In this document: piece by piece, positions 38,753 to 47,549 of the stretch
How the letters are laid out: the number at the start of each line of letters is the position of its first letter
Numbering within the stretch: the stretch's first letter is position 1
NCBI RefSeq assembly: GCF_002914585.1
Contig: NZ_PDDM01000021.1
Location: 34,316-98,315 of the forward strand
Source of the DNA: Pseudanabaena sp. BC1403
GTDB lineage: Bacteria; Cyanobacteriota; Cyanobacteriia; Pseudanabaenales; Pseudanabaenaceae
Length of the DNA stretch: 64,000 bases
Direction: 5' to 3'
Position numbers and translations under genes: made by a program
Notes under the pieces: model-generated
The model's database searches: none
What the model was told of the DNA's origin: nothing
What the model saw: the letters and a program-made list of their open reading frames with translations, nothing else

Positions 38753-40054
38753 ATGGATTTCGGTGTAGGTTTTCTTTCCAACAACATAATGTTGCCTTTC
38801 CTAGATTTTTTCTACGGCATCGTGCCGAACTATGGATTGGCAATTATTGCATTAACGTTGGTTGTACGTTTTGTGTTGTTCCCAGTTAGTGCCAATCAGC
38901 TTCGCAGTATGCGCCGCATGAAAATCGCTAACCCAGTGATGCAACAAAGAATCAAAGAAGTTCAAGAGCGCTACAAGAGCGATCCCGCTAAGCAGCAAGA
39001 AGAGCTAGCCAAGGTCAACTCCGCTAACTTCAAAGAATTTGGAAATCCTTTGTCGGGATGTCTACCTGCACTAATTCAGTTGCCAATCCTGTTTGCGTTG
39101 TTTGCAACCTTGAGAGGATCGCCCTTTGCAGACATCAATTATTCTCTCAACTTTCAGATTGCGCCCCCCGAAAATCAAGCCGAGATTCAACATCAGCCTT
39201 TTACTTCCGCTAGCCAGAACGTTTATTTTGCAGATCGCGTGCATTTCCCAGTTCTTGCAACTGCTGTAAATGGCACAAACTTAGCGATCGGTGAACAATC
39301 GAAGATTGTTTTGCAGACTTCACTAGGGAAAGACTTCAACGCTCTAGCTACTGAATATCCAGATGTAGAGCTAACAACTAAGTGGAATGTCACAAAGGGG
39401 CAAGGTTTGGTTGAAGTTCTAGATGATGGAACTGTAATTGCCAAGCAAGCTGGTGATGTGACAGTTCAAGCAACAGTTCCTGGATTAGCATCAAATAAAG
39501 GCTTCCTGTTCATCAAAGCCCTCGGTAAAACTGGTGTTACCAATGCTGATGGCAGCATTAACTGGGACATCGTGATCATGGTGTTGGGATTTGGCATCAG
39601 TCTTTATGCCAACCAAAATATTTCCAGTGGATCTACGCCTAAGCCTAACAATGCCACTCCTGAAGCTTCGCAACAGGACACGATGAACAAACTCACACCA
39701 ATTATTTTCTCTGGTATGTTTTTGTTCTTCCCACTGCCATCTGGTGTAATGCTTTACATGTTGATTGCGAATATTTTCCAAACTTTGCAAGCCTTTATTG
39801 TTGCTAAGGAACCACTGCCCGAAAACTTGCAAAAGTTGGTAGCGGTTTCGGCGAATTCTTCGCCTTCAGCTAAAGCTAGCTCTAAGCCTGACAGTAAAAC
39901 TAGCGTCTCTAGCAAATCTGAAACGACTAAGACCGTTGATGCCAAGGCTAAAGTTGTCGTTGACGATAAAGAGCAAGATACAAAGAGTCCGACTAAGTCT
40001 GCGCTACCTTTTGAGCCTAACTCTTCTAACAAGAAAAAGAAAAAAGGCTCTTAA
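38753..40054 (+). CDS. yidC: Membrane protein insertase YidC
   Basis: YidC/Alb3 inserts proteins into the inner and thylakoid membranes. The core is recognised by YGLAIIALTLVVRFVLFPVSANQLRSMRRMK near residue 27 and by the GCLPALIQLPILFALFATLRG segment near 98. An extracytoplasmic stretch of about 120 residues (140-260) resembles a Big2-type Ig domain (WNVTKGQGLVEVLDDGTVIAKQAGDVTVQATVPG), as in other cyanobacterial YidC proteins. The C-terminus is a Lys/Ser-rich tail ending NKKKKKGS. A terminator follows at once. Confidence 0.95.
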   Translation: MDFGVGFLSNNIMLPFLDFFYGIVPNYGLAIIALTLVVRFVLFPVSANQLRSMRRMKIANPVMQQRIKEVQERYKSDPAKQQEELAKVNSANFKEFGNPLSGCLPALIQLPILFALFATLRGSPFADINYSLNFQIAPPENQAEIQHQPFTSASQNVYFADRVHFPVLATAVNGTNLAIGEQSKIVLQTSLGKDFNALATEYPDVELTTKWNVTKGQGLVEVLDDGTVIAKQAGDVTVQATVPGLASNKGFLFIKALGKTGVTNADGSINWDIVIMVLGFGISLYANQNISSGSTPKPNNATPEASQQDTMNKLTPIIFSGMFLFFPLPSGVMLYMLIANIFQTLQAFIVAKEPLPENLQKLVAVSANSSPSAKASSKPDSKTSVSSKSETTKTVDAKAKVVVDDKEQDTKSPTKSALPFEPNSSNKKKKKGS

Positions 40055-40090
40055 TTAAATTGGGTGACGCTTTGCGTCACCCAATTTAAT
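40054..40090 (+). terminator. yidC terminator hairpin
   Basis: ATTAAATTGGGTGACGC and its complement surround a TTT loop, starting at the last base of the yidC stop. It may reduce, rather than block, readthrough into khpB 45 bases on. Confidence 0.65.
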
Positions 40091-40135
40091 ATTGGAATTA
40101 TATTTAATAGAAATTTGATCAGGCAAGCAGGGTTT

Positions 40136-40654
40136 ATGGAAGATACTTCAGCAGGGGCAAATTGGCTGCAAGAGCTTTTAAGTTTGATGGGTTATGCGAC
40201 TTCGGTTGATATTCGTCTTGCCGAGGTATCTCCAGAACAAGCTGCCACTGGCTCTAAGAACTATTGGCTAGACATAAGTGCTGATGGTTTACAGGATCAG
40301 CAAATTCAAAGGTTGATTGGTAAAGATGGCATAGTACTTGACTCGTTACAGTATCTGTCCAGTATTCTTTTAAATCGTCATTTACCGTCTGACAAGTTAG
40401 AAACGGAAAATAGAAATTTTTACACGGTCGAATTAAATGGCTATCGTTCAAATCGGATAGCTGACTTACAGTCTTTAGCAGAAAATGCGGTAAAGCAGGT
40501 TCGCGAGACTCAAACTGAATTTGTAATTAAGCAATTGTCGTCTGCCGATCGCAGACATATTCATCAGCTTTTAGAAGATTTTCCAGATATTGAAACCCAT
40601 AGTCAGGGGCGAGAGCCAAATCGTCATTTGATTGTCAAATTGGTGCAGAGCTAA
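40136..40654 (+). CDS. khpB: KhpB/Jag-type KH-R3H RNA-binding protein
   Basis: I start at the ATG at 40136 (MEDTSAGANWLQELLSLMGY), 172 residues; an upstream frame extension runs through the yidC hairpin and is not plausible. The KH domain includes LIGKDGIVLDSLQYLSSILLNR (about residue 62). The R3H domain includes SADRRHIHQLLEDFPDIETHSQGREPNRHLIVKL at the end. The Jag N-terminal domain is absent, as usual in cyanobacteria. The yceD start overlaps its stop by one base. Confidence 0.88.
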   Translation: MEDTSAGANWLQELLSLMGYATSVDIRLAEVSPEQAATGSKNYWLDISADGLQDQQIQRLIGKDGIVLDSLQYLSSILLNRHLPSDKLETENRNFYTVELNGYRSNRIADLQSLAENAVKQVRETQTEFVIKQLSSADRRHIHQLLEDFPDIETHSQGREPNRHLIVKLVQS

Positions 40655-41157
40655 TGGAAAAGTTATATATACCTCAGATTGCTAGATCTGTAGAAGCGAC
40701 TGAAGCCTTTGAATTTAAGGAATTTATTGAGGGACTAGAGACATTAACTCCTGTCCAAGGGGTGATTAGTGTCAGGCATGTTGGTTCTTTTCTCGAAGTT
40801 AGTTCTAAAGCTTCGACGATTATCACTTTGACTTGCGATCGCACGTTGGTGCAATTTAACTACAGGTTGGTGATCGACAATTCTGAGAGGATTTGTCTGG
40901 CTGAGCCTTTACCAGAAAGCGAGTATCCTAGAGAGCGCGAAATTGAAGCAGATGACTTAGTCGAATCTATATCTCCCACTGGTTATTTTGATCCTGCGGC
41001 CTGGCTATACGAGCAATTAATTTTAGCTATTCCCTATCCGAAGATTGCACCTGATGCACCTGCTCTTGAAATTACTGATACAAGTAGTCTTAGCGGTTCA
41101 AATGCTCCCATAGATAAGCGATGGGAAATTTTAAATTCTTTAAAACTTCCTGAATAA
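40654..41157 (+). CDS. yceD: YceD/DUF177 family protein
   Basis: The 167-residue protein belongs to the DUF177/YceD family, linked in other bacteria to large-subunit rRNA metabolism and usually placed near rpmF. Here it closes the rpmH-yidC-khpB cluster. The family core is VQGVISVRHVGSFLEVSSKASTIITLTCDRTLVQFNY, with DLVESISPTGYFDPAAWLYEQLILAIPYPK later. Only one Cys of the usual pairs is seen in that core. Confidence 0.8.
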   Translation: MEKLYIPQIARSVEATEAFEFKEFIEGLETLTPVQGVISVRHVGSFLEVSSKASTIITLTCDRTLVQFNYRLVIDNSERICLAEPLPESEYPREREIEADDLVESISPTGYFDPAAWLYEQLILAIPYPKIAPDAPALEITDTSSLSGSNAPIDKRWEILNSLKLPE

Positions 41158-41221
41158 TACCAGCCATCCAAATAGCAACTTCATTTGGATGATTTATATC
41201 TGTTGCCAAATGTATTAGGAC

Positions 41222-41329
41222 ATAATACCAAAACATAAAATGGCTACGCCATTTTATGTTTTTAAACCCCTTACTGGGTTTGGTTTCTAATTCATGAAAG
41301 TGTTGCCACACTTTTGTGAATTGGTATAA
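41222..41329. repeat. Bipartite hairpin element, copy 3 (inverted)
   Basis: This copy, in the opposite orientation to copy 1, runs from ATAATACCAAAACATAAAAT to ATTGGTATAA. It has the AAAATGGCTACGCCATTTT hairpin, then AAACCCCTTACTGGGTTTGG, then a GAAAGTGTTGCCACACTTTTG hairpin. It is followed by a hairpin at 41328-41378 (AAAGCAAAAAAATAATAGGG...), a fragment of the same element (GTGTAGTCACAC ... TTGGTAAAA, about 41388-41416) and a terminator at about 41409-41447. Confidence 0.85.
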
Positions 41330-41442
41330 AGCAAAAAAATAATAGGGGCGCTTCGCACCCCTATTATTTTTTTGCTTTTATCGAAGGTGTAGTCACACTT
41401 TTGAAAATTGGTAAAAAATGGCGTGCAAAGCACGCCATTTTT

Positions 41443-42975
41443 TTATCCAGCGCAGGCAAATAACTTTTCTAATTGTGATTTTTCTGCGGGGTTTTCGATA
41501 GTTTGAGCAATTTCCTTGGCTTTATCGCGTTGACCGATTGCCCAATAGGTACTGCTGATATCTGAGTAAGCTCTAGATCGAATGTTGGGATCTGGGGCAG
41601 TTTTGGCGATCGCAAGACTCTCTTCCAAAATTGGCACTACCTTTTCAGTTAGCCCAAATTCACCATAGGTACTGGCAATAATATTGAAAGCGAAGAGACG
41701 ATCAATAGGTTGTGGTAGCGCTTTGGCGATTGCTAAGGATTGATCCCAAGCTTTAGTCGCTAAATCAGTCGATTTGATGGTTTGATACTGGCGACCGATT
41801 TCTACTAGTAGCGTAAAGACATCCATTGAAGGTGCAACCGCACTTAGTCCTTGCAGACTTTGATCAAATAATTTGATAGCCTCATCGTTTTTTTTGTCCT
41901 TGGTATAGGCGATCGCTACATTAGCTATACCAACGCTTTTTTCAATCGATTTCTCATCAAGGTTGCCAATAACTTCTAGTGCTTTGTCATACTGCTTAGA
42001 TACTAAGTATTGACTTGCAACCAAAAAAAGCGATCGCGTTTTTAAGAGTTCAGCATTTGCGATCGCGGCTTGTTCGACAGCTTTAGGATCGGGCGCAGCC
42101 TTTTCCTCTTTCGGCGTATCAGCTTTTAAATATTTATTCGCTAGTTTCGGAGCGGTTTTTTTAGTGTTTTTGGCATTCTTAGCCGCTTCTTTTGCCGAGG
42201 TGATCGCATTATCACGCATCGCATCAAACTCTTGGAAAACTGCATTTAATGAGGCGATCGCTTTGGCATGATTTCCTGCTTGGGCGTAGCTACCAGTAAT
42301 TTCAACTCGCGCTCTAGCTTTGATATTGGGATCTTCGATCATTGGCAACAAGTCAGTCGCAGCTGAAATCGAAGCTTCAGAATTAAAATCTTCGCCAATC
42401 TCAGTATAGACATTGGCGATCGCGGCAAAAGCCCGCGATCGGACATAGGAATCTATGATCTCAGGTGTTGCCTTAGTTGCATCGGCTAGTAAATTTTTAG
42501 CATTCTCCTTTTTACCTGCTTCACCATAGGCTTGTGCAATTTTGATATTCGCAAAGACTCTATCAACAGGTTCTGGTAATGTTTTGGCGATCGCGAAGGC
42601 ATCATTTAGCGCATTCGCTGCCAATTTAAGCTGCTCAGCTTTGGTTAGGCGACCTGCTGTATCCAATAGAGCAAAAGTTTGGAGAGATGGGCTAGTGATT
42701 GTATTGGCTGTGGTTAAGCTTTTTTCTAAAACTTTTTTAGCTTGGTCTGGACGCTGCAATTCTATATATTTGCTTGCAATTTCAGAGTAGGCTGCAACCT
42801 TGGATTCTGGAGATGTTCCTGCATCTGCTAATGACACGAAGCATTGAAGTGGTACACCCTGAAATTTTACTTCTCCAGAATTTTTGGGGCTAGCTGCCCA
42901 TACTGCGCTTGTTGTTGTCAGATTGACTAACAATGCTAAGCAGCTAGCCAGAAGCCGCATCCATATTTTTCGCAT
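41443..42975 (-). CDS. Exported TPR-like repeat protein
   Basis: A signal peptide (residues 1 to about 27, ending VWAAS) precedes about 480 residues of helical repeats. Units of about 36 residues recur, with patterns such as AYSEIASKYIELQRPDQAKKVLEKSL, IAQAYGEAGKKENAKNLLADA and AFNIIASTYGEFGLTEKVVPILEESLAIAK, consistent with TPR. A Lys-rich linker (about 255-290) splits the array. Such proteins usually scaffold complexes in the periplasm or lumen; the partner is unknown. A hairpin lies at its end. Confidence 0.75.
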   Translation of the reverse strand: MRKIWMRLLASCLALLVNLTTTSAVWAASPKNSGEVKFQGVPLQCFVSLADAGTSPESKVAAYSEIASKYIELQRPDQAKKVLEKSLTTANTITSPSLQTFALLDTAGRLTKAEQLKLAANALNDAFAIAKTLPEPVDRVFANIKIAQAYGEAGKKENAKNLLADATKATPEIIDSYVRSRAFAAIANVYTEIGEDFNSEASISAATDLLPMIEDPNIKARARVEITGSYAQAGNHAKAIASLNAVFQEFDAMRDNAITSAKEAAKNAKNTKKTAPKLANKYLKADTPKEEKAAPDPKAVEQAAIANAELLKTRSLFLVASQYLVSKQYDKALEVIGNLDEKSIEKSVGIANVAIAYTKDKKNDEAIKLFDQSLQGLSAVAPSMDVFTLLVEIGRQYQTIKSTDLATKAWDQSLAIAKALPQPIDRLFAFNIIASTYGEFGLTEKVVPILEESLAIAKTAPDPNIRSRAYSDISSTYWAIGQRDKAKEIAQTIENPAEKSQLEKLFACAG

Positions 42976-43285
42976 AGTTAATTTTGTCCTTGCGTAGATT
43001 ATTGCTTGAATATCTCTTGGATTCTACCCAATTCGTTAGCGATCGCACCTATACCTATAGATGTTGCTAACCTAAACCAAAAAAAGTGGGTGGCGGCGAT
43101 TTGCGTTGCTACCCGCTTTTTTTGTCACCTATAAAGTAGAAGTAGGAGATCTATTCTATGGCTTGGATGTCTTTACGAATATCAAGTTTGTCTGTCTAAA
43201 GGCAGAAAATCTAAAGAAAGATTGCGAATACCTAAACAATCTGTTACATTACTAAATATAAATTAACTGTAAAGGTAATTCGATT
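42976..43285. promoter_or_regulatory. Region between the TPR gene and hli
   Basis: This 310-nt gap holds an imperfect hairpin at about 43083-43125 (AAAAAGTGGGTGGC...). Nearer hli is GTTACATT at about 43242-43249, which resembles one half of an HLR1 site; a second half in the correct spacing is not evident. No gene is supported. Confidence 0.3.
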
Positions 43286-43438
43286 ATGTCTGACGAAAGC
43301 CGTAACGTATGGAATTGGGGTTTCACTTCTGGTGCTGAAAACTGGAATGGACGCTTAGCAATGATCGGATTTGTATCTGCATTAGCGATCGAATTAATTA
43401 GCGGTCAAGGTGTATTGCACTTCTGGGGCATTCTGTAA
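43286..43438 (+). CDS. High-light-inducible protein (Hli/Scp), second copy
   Basis: The 50-residue product has the one-helix Hli motif [27 protein letters not shown], preceded by a [12 protein letters not shown] start typical of HliA/B-type proteins. It differs from the 48-residue copy at 19447, especially before the helix. It probably binds chlorophyll under excess light. Its terminator is a symmetric hairpin at 43452-43496. Confidence 0.93.
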   Translation: MSDESRNVWNWGFTSGAENWNGRLAMIGFVSALAIELISGQGVLHFWGIL

Positions 43439-43451
43439 TTTTTTAAGATTT

Positions 43452-43496
43452 AGCCAATAAAAAAAGCCTCGACTAGTCGAGGCTTTTTTATTGGCT
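43452..43496. terminator. Hairpin terminator after hli, facing rpsF
   Basis: AGCCAATAAAAAAAGCCTCG and its complement pair perfectly around a CTAG palindrome, ending in T residues. It lies between convergent hli and rpsF and can serve both. Confidence 0.75.
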
Positions 43497-43524
43497 AAAT
43501 AAAGTCGATGTGCCGACTTTATTT

Positions 43525-43920
43525 TTATTCAGCAGCAGGAGCTACGTCAGCAACAGCTACGTCAGCAACAGCTACAGGTTCTTCAGCATCAGGAATGATT
43601 GCTTCAGCATCTTCTTCAATAGCTTCTGGCTCTAATTTGATAGTCATATAACGAATCACATCATCAGCAAGACGCATGGATCTCTCTAAGCTTTCGATGG
43701 TTTTAGGAGTTGCGGTGTAATTTACTTGAATGTAAATGCCCTCGCGGTGACCTTTAATGTCATAGGCTAATCTGCGTCTGCCACGATGTTGAATCGTAAT
43801 ATCTTCAGACTCTTGTTGTACTAAGAAGTCTTGATATTTTGCGATCGCGGCATCGGCTTCCTGATCGGGAAGATCGGGACGCAGGATATACATGGTTTCG
43901 TACAAACGCTTAACAGTCAT
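43525..43920 (-). CDS. rpsF: Ribosomal protein S6
   Basis: S6 binds S18 in the small subunit. The 131 residues contain [20 protein letters not shown] at the start and [26 protein letters not shown] near 45, all typical. The C-terminus adds about 28 acidic, Ala/Val-rich residues with two VAVAD repeats. The gene stands alone, without rpsR. Confidence 0.95.
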   Translation of the reverse strand: MTVKRLYETMYILRPDLPDQEADAAIAKYQDFLVQQESEDITIQHRGRRRLAYDIKGHREGIYIQVNYTATPKTIESLERSMRLADDVIRYMTIKLEPEAIEEDAEAIIPDAEEPVAVADVAVADVAPAAE

Positions 43921-44031
43921 TGAATTTTTTCCTTACGGTCAGTATTTGGCTTCTGTTGGTTTAAGTTCAGAAGCAAGGATTTACTATCATATCGCGTTAA
44001 GGTGTTCAATAAAATAGATTTTCAGGAAATA

Positions 44032-44135
44032 CAGCAATTCTCACTATCAAAATCAATTTTGGGCTTCAGCGCCACAGGCGTTGTAACCCAAAATTGGTTT
44101 CAACACAAAGATAAGGGTTGTCACAGAGTGACAAC
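44032..44135. mobile_element. Degraded relative of the 129-bp element
   Basis: The left end CAGCAATTCTCACTAT differs from the end at 30482 by one base. Two hairpins follow: an imperfect one with arms near CAATTTTGGGCT / AACCCAAAATTG, and one with GATAAGGGTTGTCAC / GTGACAACCCTTAT. The right terminal repeat is not recognisable. It lies 120 bases upstream of rpsF and 100 bases before the kinase gene. Confidence 0.55.
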
Positions 44136-44234
44136 CCTTATTCTTTGGGCTAATTTTATATATTAATCGTATAATTACAATAAGTGGATCAAAAAGCCAT
44201 TTAGCTTAGACGCAATAGAGACAGACTGAAAAAT

Positions 44235-45347
44235 ATGGCAGTGAAAACTAATTCGATCGCTGATGTCTTGATTGTTGAAGATGAACTTGTTACAGCAAAT
44301 GCCCTTTCAGATGTTTTAGCTGATATGGGCTATCGAGTTCTGGCTATAGCTGATAGTAGTGATGGCGCAATTGCTTCAATCCATAATCAGATCCCAGATA
44401 TTGTTTTGATGGATATAAAACTCAGAGGTTCAGTTAGTGGGATCACTGCGGCTAATGAGATTCACAAAATAGCGTCTATCCCCGTAATTTATCTAACAGC
44501 TTTTAGCGATCCTGAGACTTTAGAAGGCGCGATCGCTACTTCTCCCTATGGATATCTCACTAAGCCTCTTAGATATGCAGAAGTTAATGTCACAATCATG
44601 CTGGCTCTCAAGAAGCATCAGGAAGAAAAAATATTACAAGAAGCTCTGGACAAAGAAAAGGAGCTTCATATTTTAAAGTCTCGGTTACTTGCTATGGCAT
44701 CCCATGAATTTTCAACGCCAATGTCAGTAATTCGATTATTGATTTGGAAATTACAAACCTTTGAAGAGCAACTAACTAAAGAAAGTAGAGCCAAGAATCT
44801 TGCTTCTATTCAATCAGCAATTAAAGATATTAATTGGTTACTTGAAGAGGTTAAATTTATTGCCTGTTCTGAATCGGGAAAATTCCCGTTTAATCCTGAA
44901 AGTGTAGATGCGATCGCCTATTGCCGACAATTAGTAGATAGCTTTGACACAGAAGATGGTATGCGTAAATGTCGGATTAAATTTCATAGCCATGGACAAT
45001 GTCAAAAGTTGAAATTAGATAAGAAACTGCTATGGCATATATTTATGAACTTGGTCTCTAACGCTATTAAATATTCATACGAAGGGGGGACTATTGATGT
45101 GGAATTAATTTGCGAGTCAAGTCAGTTATTTCTAAGTATTGGTGACCATGGAATTGGTATACCTGATGAATATTTAAATAATCTATTTTTACCATTCTTA
45201 AGGGCTGATAATGTTGGATCTGTTAAGGGATTAGGAATGGGATTATATATAGTAAAGCAAGCTGTAGAAGCTCATTCTGGGAAGATTGCTATAGAGAGTG
45301 AAGTTAATATGGGTACAAAGTTTACAGTTGTTTTACCTTCCGCATAA
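44235..45347 (+). CDS. Receiver-histidine kinase hybrid
   Basis: An N-terminal receiver (about residues 10-125) has the phospho-acceptor Asp in PDIVLMDIKLRG and conserved Lys in GYLTKPLR. It is followed by a HisKA-type dimer with MASHEFSTPMSVIR (about 155) and a HATPase domain. The N-box is FMNLVSNAIKYS, G1 SIGDHGIGIPDEY and G2 GLGMGLYIVKQAVE. There is no sensor domain, so it presumably receives a phosphate from another kinase and passes it on. The partner is not adjacent. Confidence 0.88.
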   Translation: MAVKTNSIADVLIVEDELVTANALSDVLADMGYRVLAIADSSDGAIASIHNQIPDIVLMDIKLRGSVSGITAANEIHKIASIPVIYLTAFSDPETLEGAIATSPYGYLTKPLRYAEVNVTIMLALKKHQEEKILQEALDKEKELHILKSRLLAMASHEFSTPMSVIRLLIWKLQTFEEQLTKESRAKNLASIQSAIKDINWLLEEVKFIACSESGKFPFNPESVDAIAYCRQLVDSFDTEDGMRKCRIKFHSHGQCQKLKLDKKLLWHIFMNLVSNAIKYSYEGGTIDVELICESSQLFLSIGDHGIGIPDEYLNNLFLPFLRADNVGSVKGLGMGLYIVKQAVEAHSGKIAIESEVNMGTKFTVVLPSA

Positions 45348-46031
45348 AAAATAAAAATCTGTACCTCCCGTACAGAGTGTGGTACAGATTTTACCTCTGT
45401 TTTATATCTTTAGAGATAACTCTTTAGGCTTATTTTTGATTTCTAATTTATGATAATTACCTATTGAATTTTGAATAATTAAAAACTTGTAAAGTATATG
45501 GAGTAAGAATTACTTGCTTTGATTAAGTTGTTAATGGCTCTATGAAAGCAGATTGAAAATGTATTTAACAATACTTTACATATTGTGAAAACAGATGTAA
45601 GGTCTTATCCATGTTAAAAGTCTGTATTGATTTTCCTTTATTACTGCATAGACCATGTTTCCTAAAGGAGGTAACGACATGACAGAACTGGGGATAGGCT
45701 TCAAAGATTAATTTCTGACTGCTTACTTGTTGTGGGCAACGTGACTGAACAAAAACTTTTTAAAAACTCAACGCATATAGAAGTTTGGTCACAAGTTGTT
45801 GGCAACGAGATTATTAACCGTCTCACAAAATTTACTTTGGGTAATACCAATTCTCAAAATGGCAACGCCATTTTGAGAAATTAAAATCCTTCTAATGAGT
45901 TTGGGTTTTAATTACCTAAAGTGTAGTCACGCTTTAGGTAATTGGTATAAGTTTTAGTTAGCGGCATAGGCTAAAAAACTTACACCAATAACAAATAGTA
46001 AAACTAGTGAGACCTCAATATTGGAGGTTTT
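45348..46031. other. Gene-free stretch with hairpin, tiny ORF and element copy
   Basis: The 684-nt gap holds an imperfect hairpin after the kinase (45345-45400, CTGTACCTCC.. / CTGTACC). It also holds a 10-codon frame at 45679-45711 preceded by AAAGGAGGT, and a bipartite element copy at 45842-45950. The SDR promoter must lie in the last part. Nothing else coding is supported. Confidence 0.4.
45842..45950. repeat. Bipartite hairpin element, copy 4
   Basis: It runs from TAATACCAATTCTCAAAATG to GTAATTGGTATAA. The AT-rich hairpin is CTCAAAATGGCAACGCC...GAG, and the second is TACCTAAAGTGTAGTCACGC...GTA. The paired bases differ from those of copies 1 and 3, yet the pairing is kept. Confidence 0.8.
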
Positions 46032-46805
46032 ATGAATGTTCGTGGAAAAACAGCTCTAATCACTGGAGCTTCGCGAGGTATTGGAAGGGCGATCGCATTG
46101 GAACTCGCTCAACAGGGAGTTAAATGTTTGATTCTGGTTGCTCGCGATCTTGAACGCTTAAATTCTGTTTCTTTAGAAGTGGAATCTTTTGGAATAGAAG
46201 CGGTGAGTTTACCTCTAGATCTATCTCAGACAGTTGAGGTAAACATTGCGATCGCGCAAGTATGGCGTGATTTTGGCCCAATTGATATTCTAGTTAATTG
46301 TGCTGGAGTGGCGCATCAATCTTCTTTTTTGCGATCGCGCTTTCAAGATGTGCAATCGGAAATCGAGGTCAATTTACTGGGTATGTATGCGATCACGCGG
46401 ATGGTGGCAAGGCGGATGGCGGTGCTGCGCAACGGCAGAATTGTCAATGTCTCTAGCCTGATGGGTAAAGTCGCTGCACCGACGATGGCGACTTATTCGG
46501 CAACTAAATTTGCGATCGTGGGATTCACTCAGGCTCTGCGTGGTGAGTTGGCTGCTTACAATATCAAGGTGTCGGCGCTACTTCCTTCTCTTACTGATAC
46601 AGATATGGCGCATGATTTGGAGTGGTTTCGTTGGGTGGCGATGATGACTCCGAAGCAGGTGGCTAAGGCTCTGATTTCGGGGCTAGAGCGTGAGACTCCT
46701 GAAATCCTTGTCGGATGGCAAAGTCATCTGGCGGTTTGGGGGCATAGGCTCTTTCCATTCCTAATGGAAAAGATCTTGCTAATTGCTGCTCCTAAAGTTG
46801 GATAG
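46032..46805 (+). CDS. Short-chain dehydrogenase/reductase
   Basis: The 257-residue SDR has the NAD(P)-binding motif ALITGASRGIGRAIALELA near the start and the NAG-type turn NCAGVAH near residue 92. The catalytic Ser is in VNVSSLMGK, and YSATK supplies Tyr and Lys. An Arg pair in SRGIG favours NADP. A good ribosome-binding site, TATTGGAGGTTTT, precedes the ATG. It resembles oxidoreductases acting on short lipids or ketones; the substrate is not known. Confidence 0.85.
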   Translation: MNVRGKTALITGASRGIGRAIALELAQQGVKCLILVARDLERLNSVSLEVESFGIEAVSLPLDLSQTVEVNIAIAQVWRDFGPIDILVNCAGVAHQSSFLRSRFQDVQSEIEVNLLGMYAITRMVARRMAVLRNGRIVNVSSLMGKVAAPTMATYSATKFAIVGFTQALRGELAAYNIKVSALLPSLTDTDMAHDLEWFRWVAMMTPKQVAKALISGLERETPEILVGWQSHLAVWGHRLFPFLMEKILLIAAPKVG

Positions 46806-46908
46806 AATTGTAGAAAGAGAAATCTGTAGGAGCGGGTTTTGCAGATACATCCTGTTTTTAGAACAGAATTGTCAACTAAGCCCGCCCCTGCAATACTTTT
46901 TATCTGGT

Positions 46909-46944
46909 TCTTGGGTCATGGTGCTTTGGGCGATCGCATTTCAA
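46909..46944 (+). repeat. Direct repeat upstream of the toxin-antitoxin pair
   Basis: The 36-nt stretch starts TCTTGGGTCATGGTGCTTTG and continues through GCGATCGCATTTCAA. It recurs at 47504-47540 with two base changes and one inserted A. Together they flank the toxin-antitoxin pair. Confidence 0.8.
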
Positions 46945-47014
46945 GCATTGTAAACTAATCAAAATAAATTGGTATGATCGTAAAGTAACAACATTGAAAA
47001 TTGATCCAAGTTGT

Positions 47015-47230
47015 ATGCAAACATTAACAGTCGGCAATATTTTAGAAGCTATATCGGTTCTTGACTTTGAAGATCAACTATTTGTAGTCGAAACCTTGCA
47101 AAAAAGAATGGTCGAACTACGCAGAAAACAAATTGCCTTAAGAATTCAAGAAGCCGAAGAAAACTATCGACTTGGTAAAGTTCGCACAGGTTCTATTGAA
47201 GATCTCATGATGGATTCTAGCGATGATTGA
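47015..47230 (+). CDS. Antitoxin of the RelE/YafQ-like module
   Basis: I start at the ATG at 47015 (MQTLTVGNILEAISVLDFED), giving 71 residues; a TTG at 46994 could extend it by seven. The protein is helical and charged (VETLQKRMVELRRKQIALRIQEAEENYR), with an acidic end. It overlaps the toxin gene by eight bases, the standard layout for type II modules. Its exact antitoxin family is not clear. Confidence 0.7.
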   Translation: MQTLTVGNILEAISVLDFEDQLFVVETLQKRMVELRRKQIALRIQEAEENYRLGKVRTGSIEDLMMDSSDD

Positions 47231-47492
47231 ACTAACTTGGGATGAATCATTTGCGCGAATCTTAAAGAAATGGCGCAAAAAGAATCCTGAACTCGTTGCT
47301 CGATTTCAACAAAAACTTGAACTGTTCAAAAATGATCCATTTCATCCATCATTAAAAACCCATAGCCTAGTTGGAAATCTTGCAGGCTCTTGGTCAATCA
47401 GCATCAACTATGAGCAGAGATTAGTTTTTAGATTTCTATCCGATACCAAAGTTTTGTTAATCGATCTTGGTACTCATGATGATGTTTATTAG
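47223..47492 (+). CDS. RelE/YafQ-like mRNA interferase toxin
   Basis: The 89-residue protein has the RelE/ParE fold with KKNPELVARFQQKLELFKNDPFHPSLKTHSL followed by GNLAGSWSISINYEQRLVFRF and a final LIDLGTHDDVY. This layout, including the late His, is that of YafQ-type ribosome-dependent interferases. It is encoded after its antitoxin. Two near-identical direct repeats flank the pair. Confidence 0.85.
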   Translation: MIELTWDESFARILKKWRKKNPELVARFQQKLELFKNDPFHPSLKTHSLVGNLAGSWSISINYEQRLVFRFLSDTKVLLIDLGTHDDVY

Positions 47493-47503
47493 ACTCAATG
47501 CGC

Positions 47504-47540
47504 TCTTGAGTCATGGTGCTTCGGGCGATCGCATATTCAA
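47504..47540 (+). repeat. Direct repeat downstream of the toxin-antitoxin pair
   Basis: The 37-nt stretch begins TCTTGAGTCATGGTGCTTCG and includes GCGATCGCATATTCAA. It is the downstream partner of 46909-46944, spaced 595 bases from it. Confidence 0.8.
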
Positions 47541-47549
47541 TGTATCTTA

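Noticed and set aside
43158..43199. A 13-codon frame preceded by GTAGGAG upstream of hli
   Set aside because: Too short to support without conservation data.
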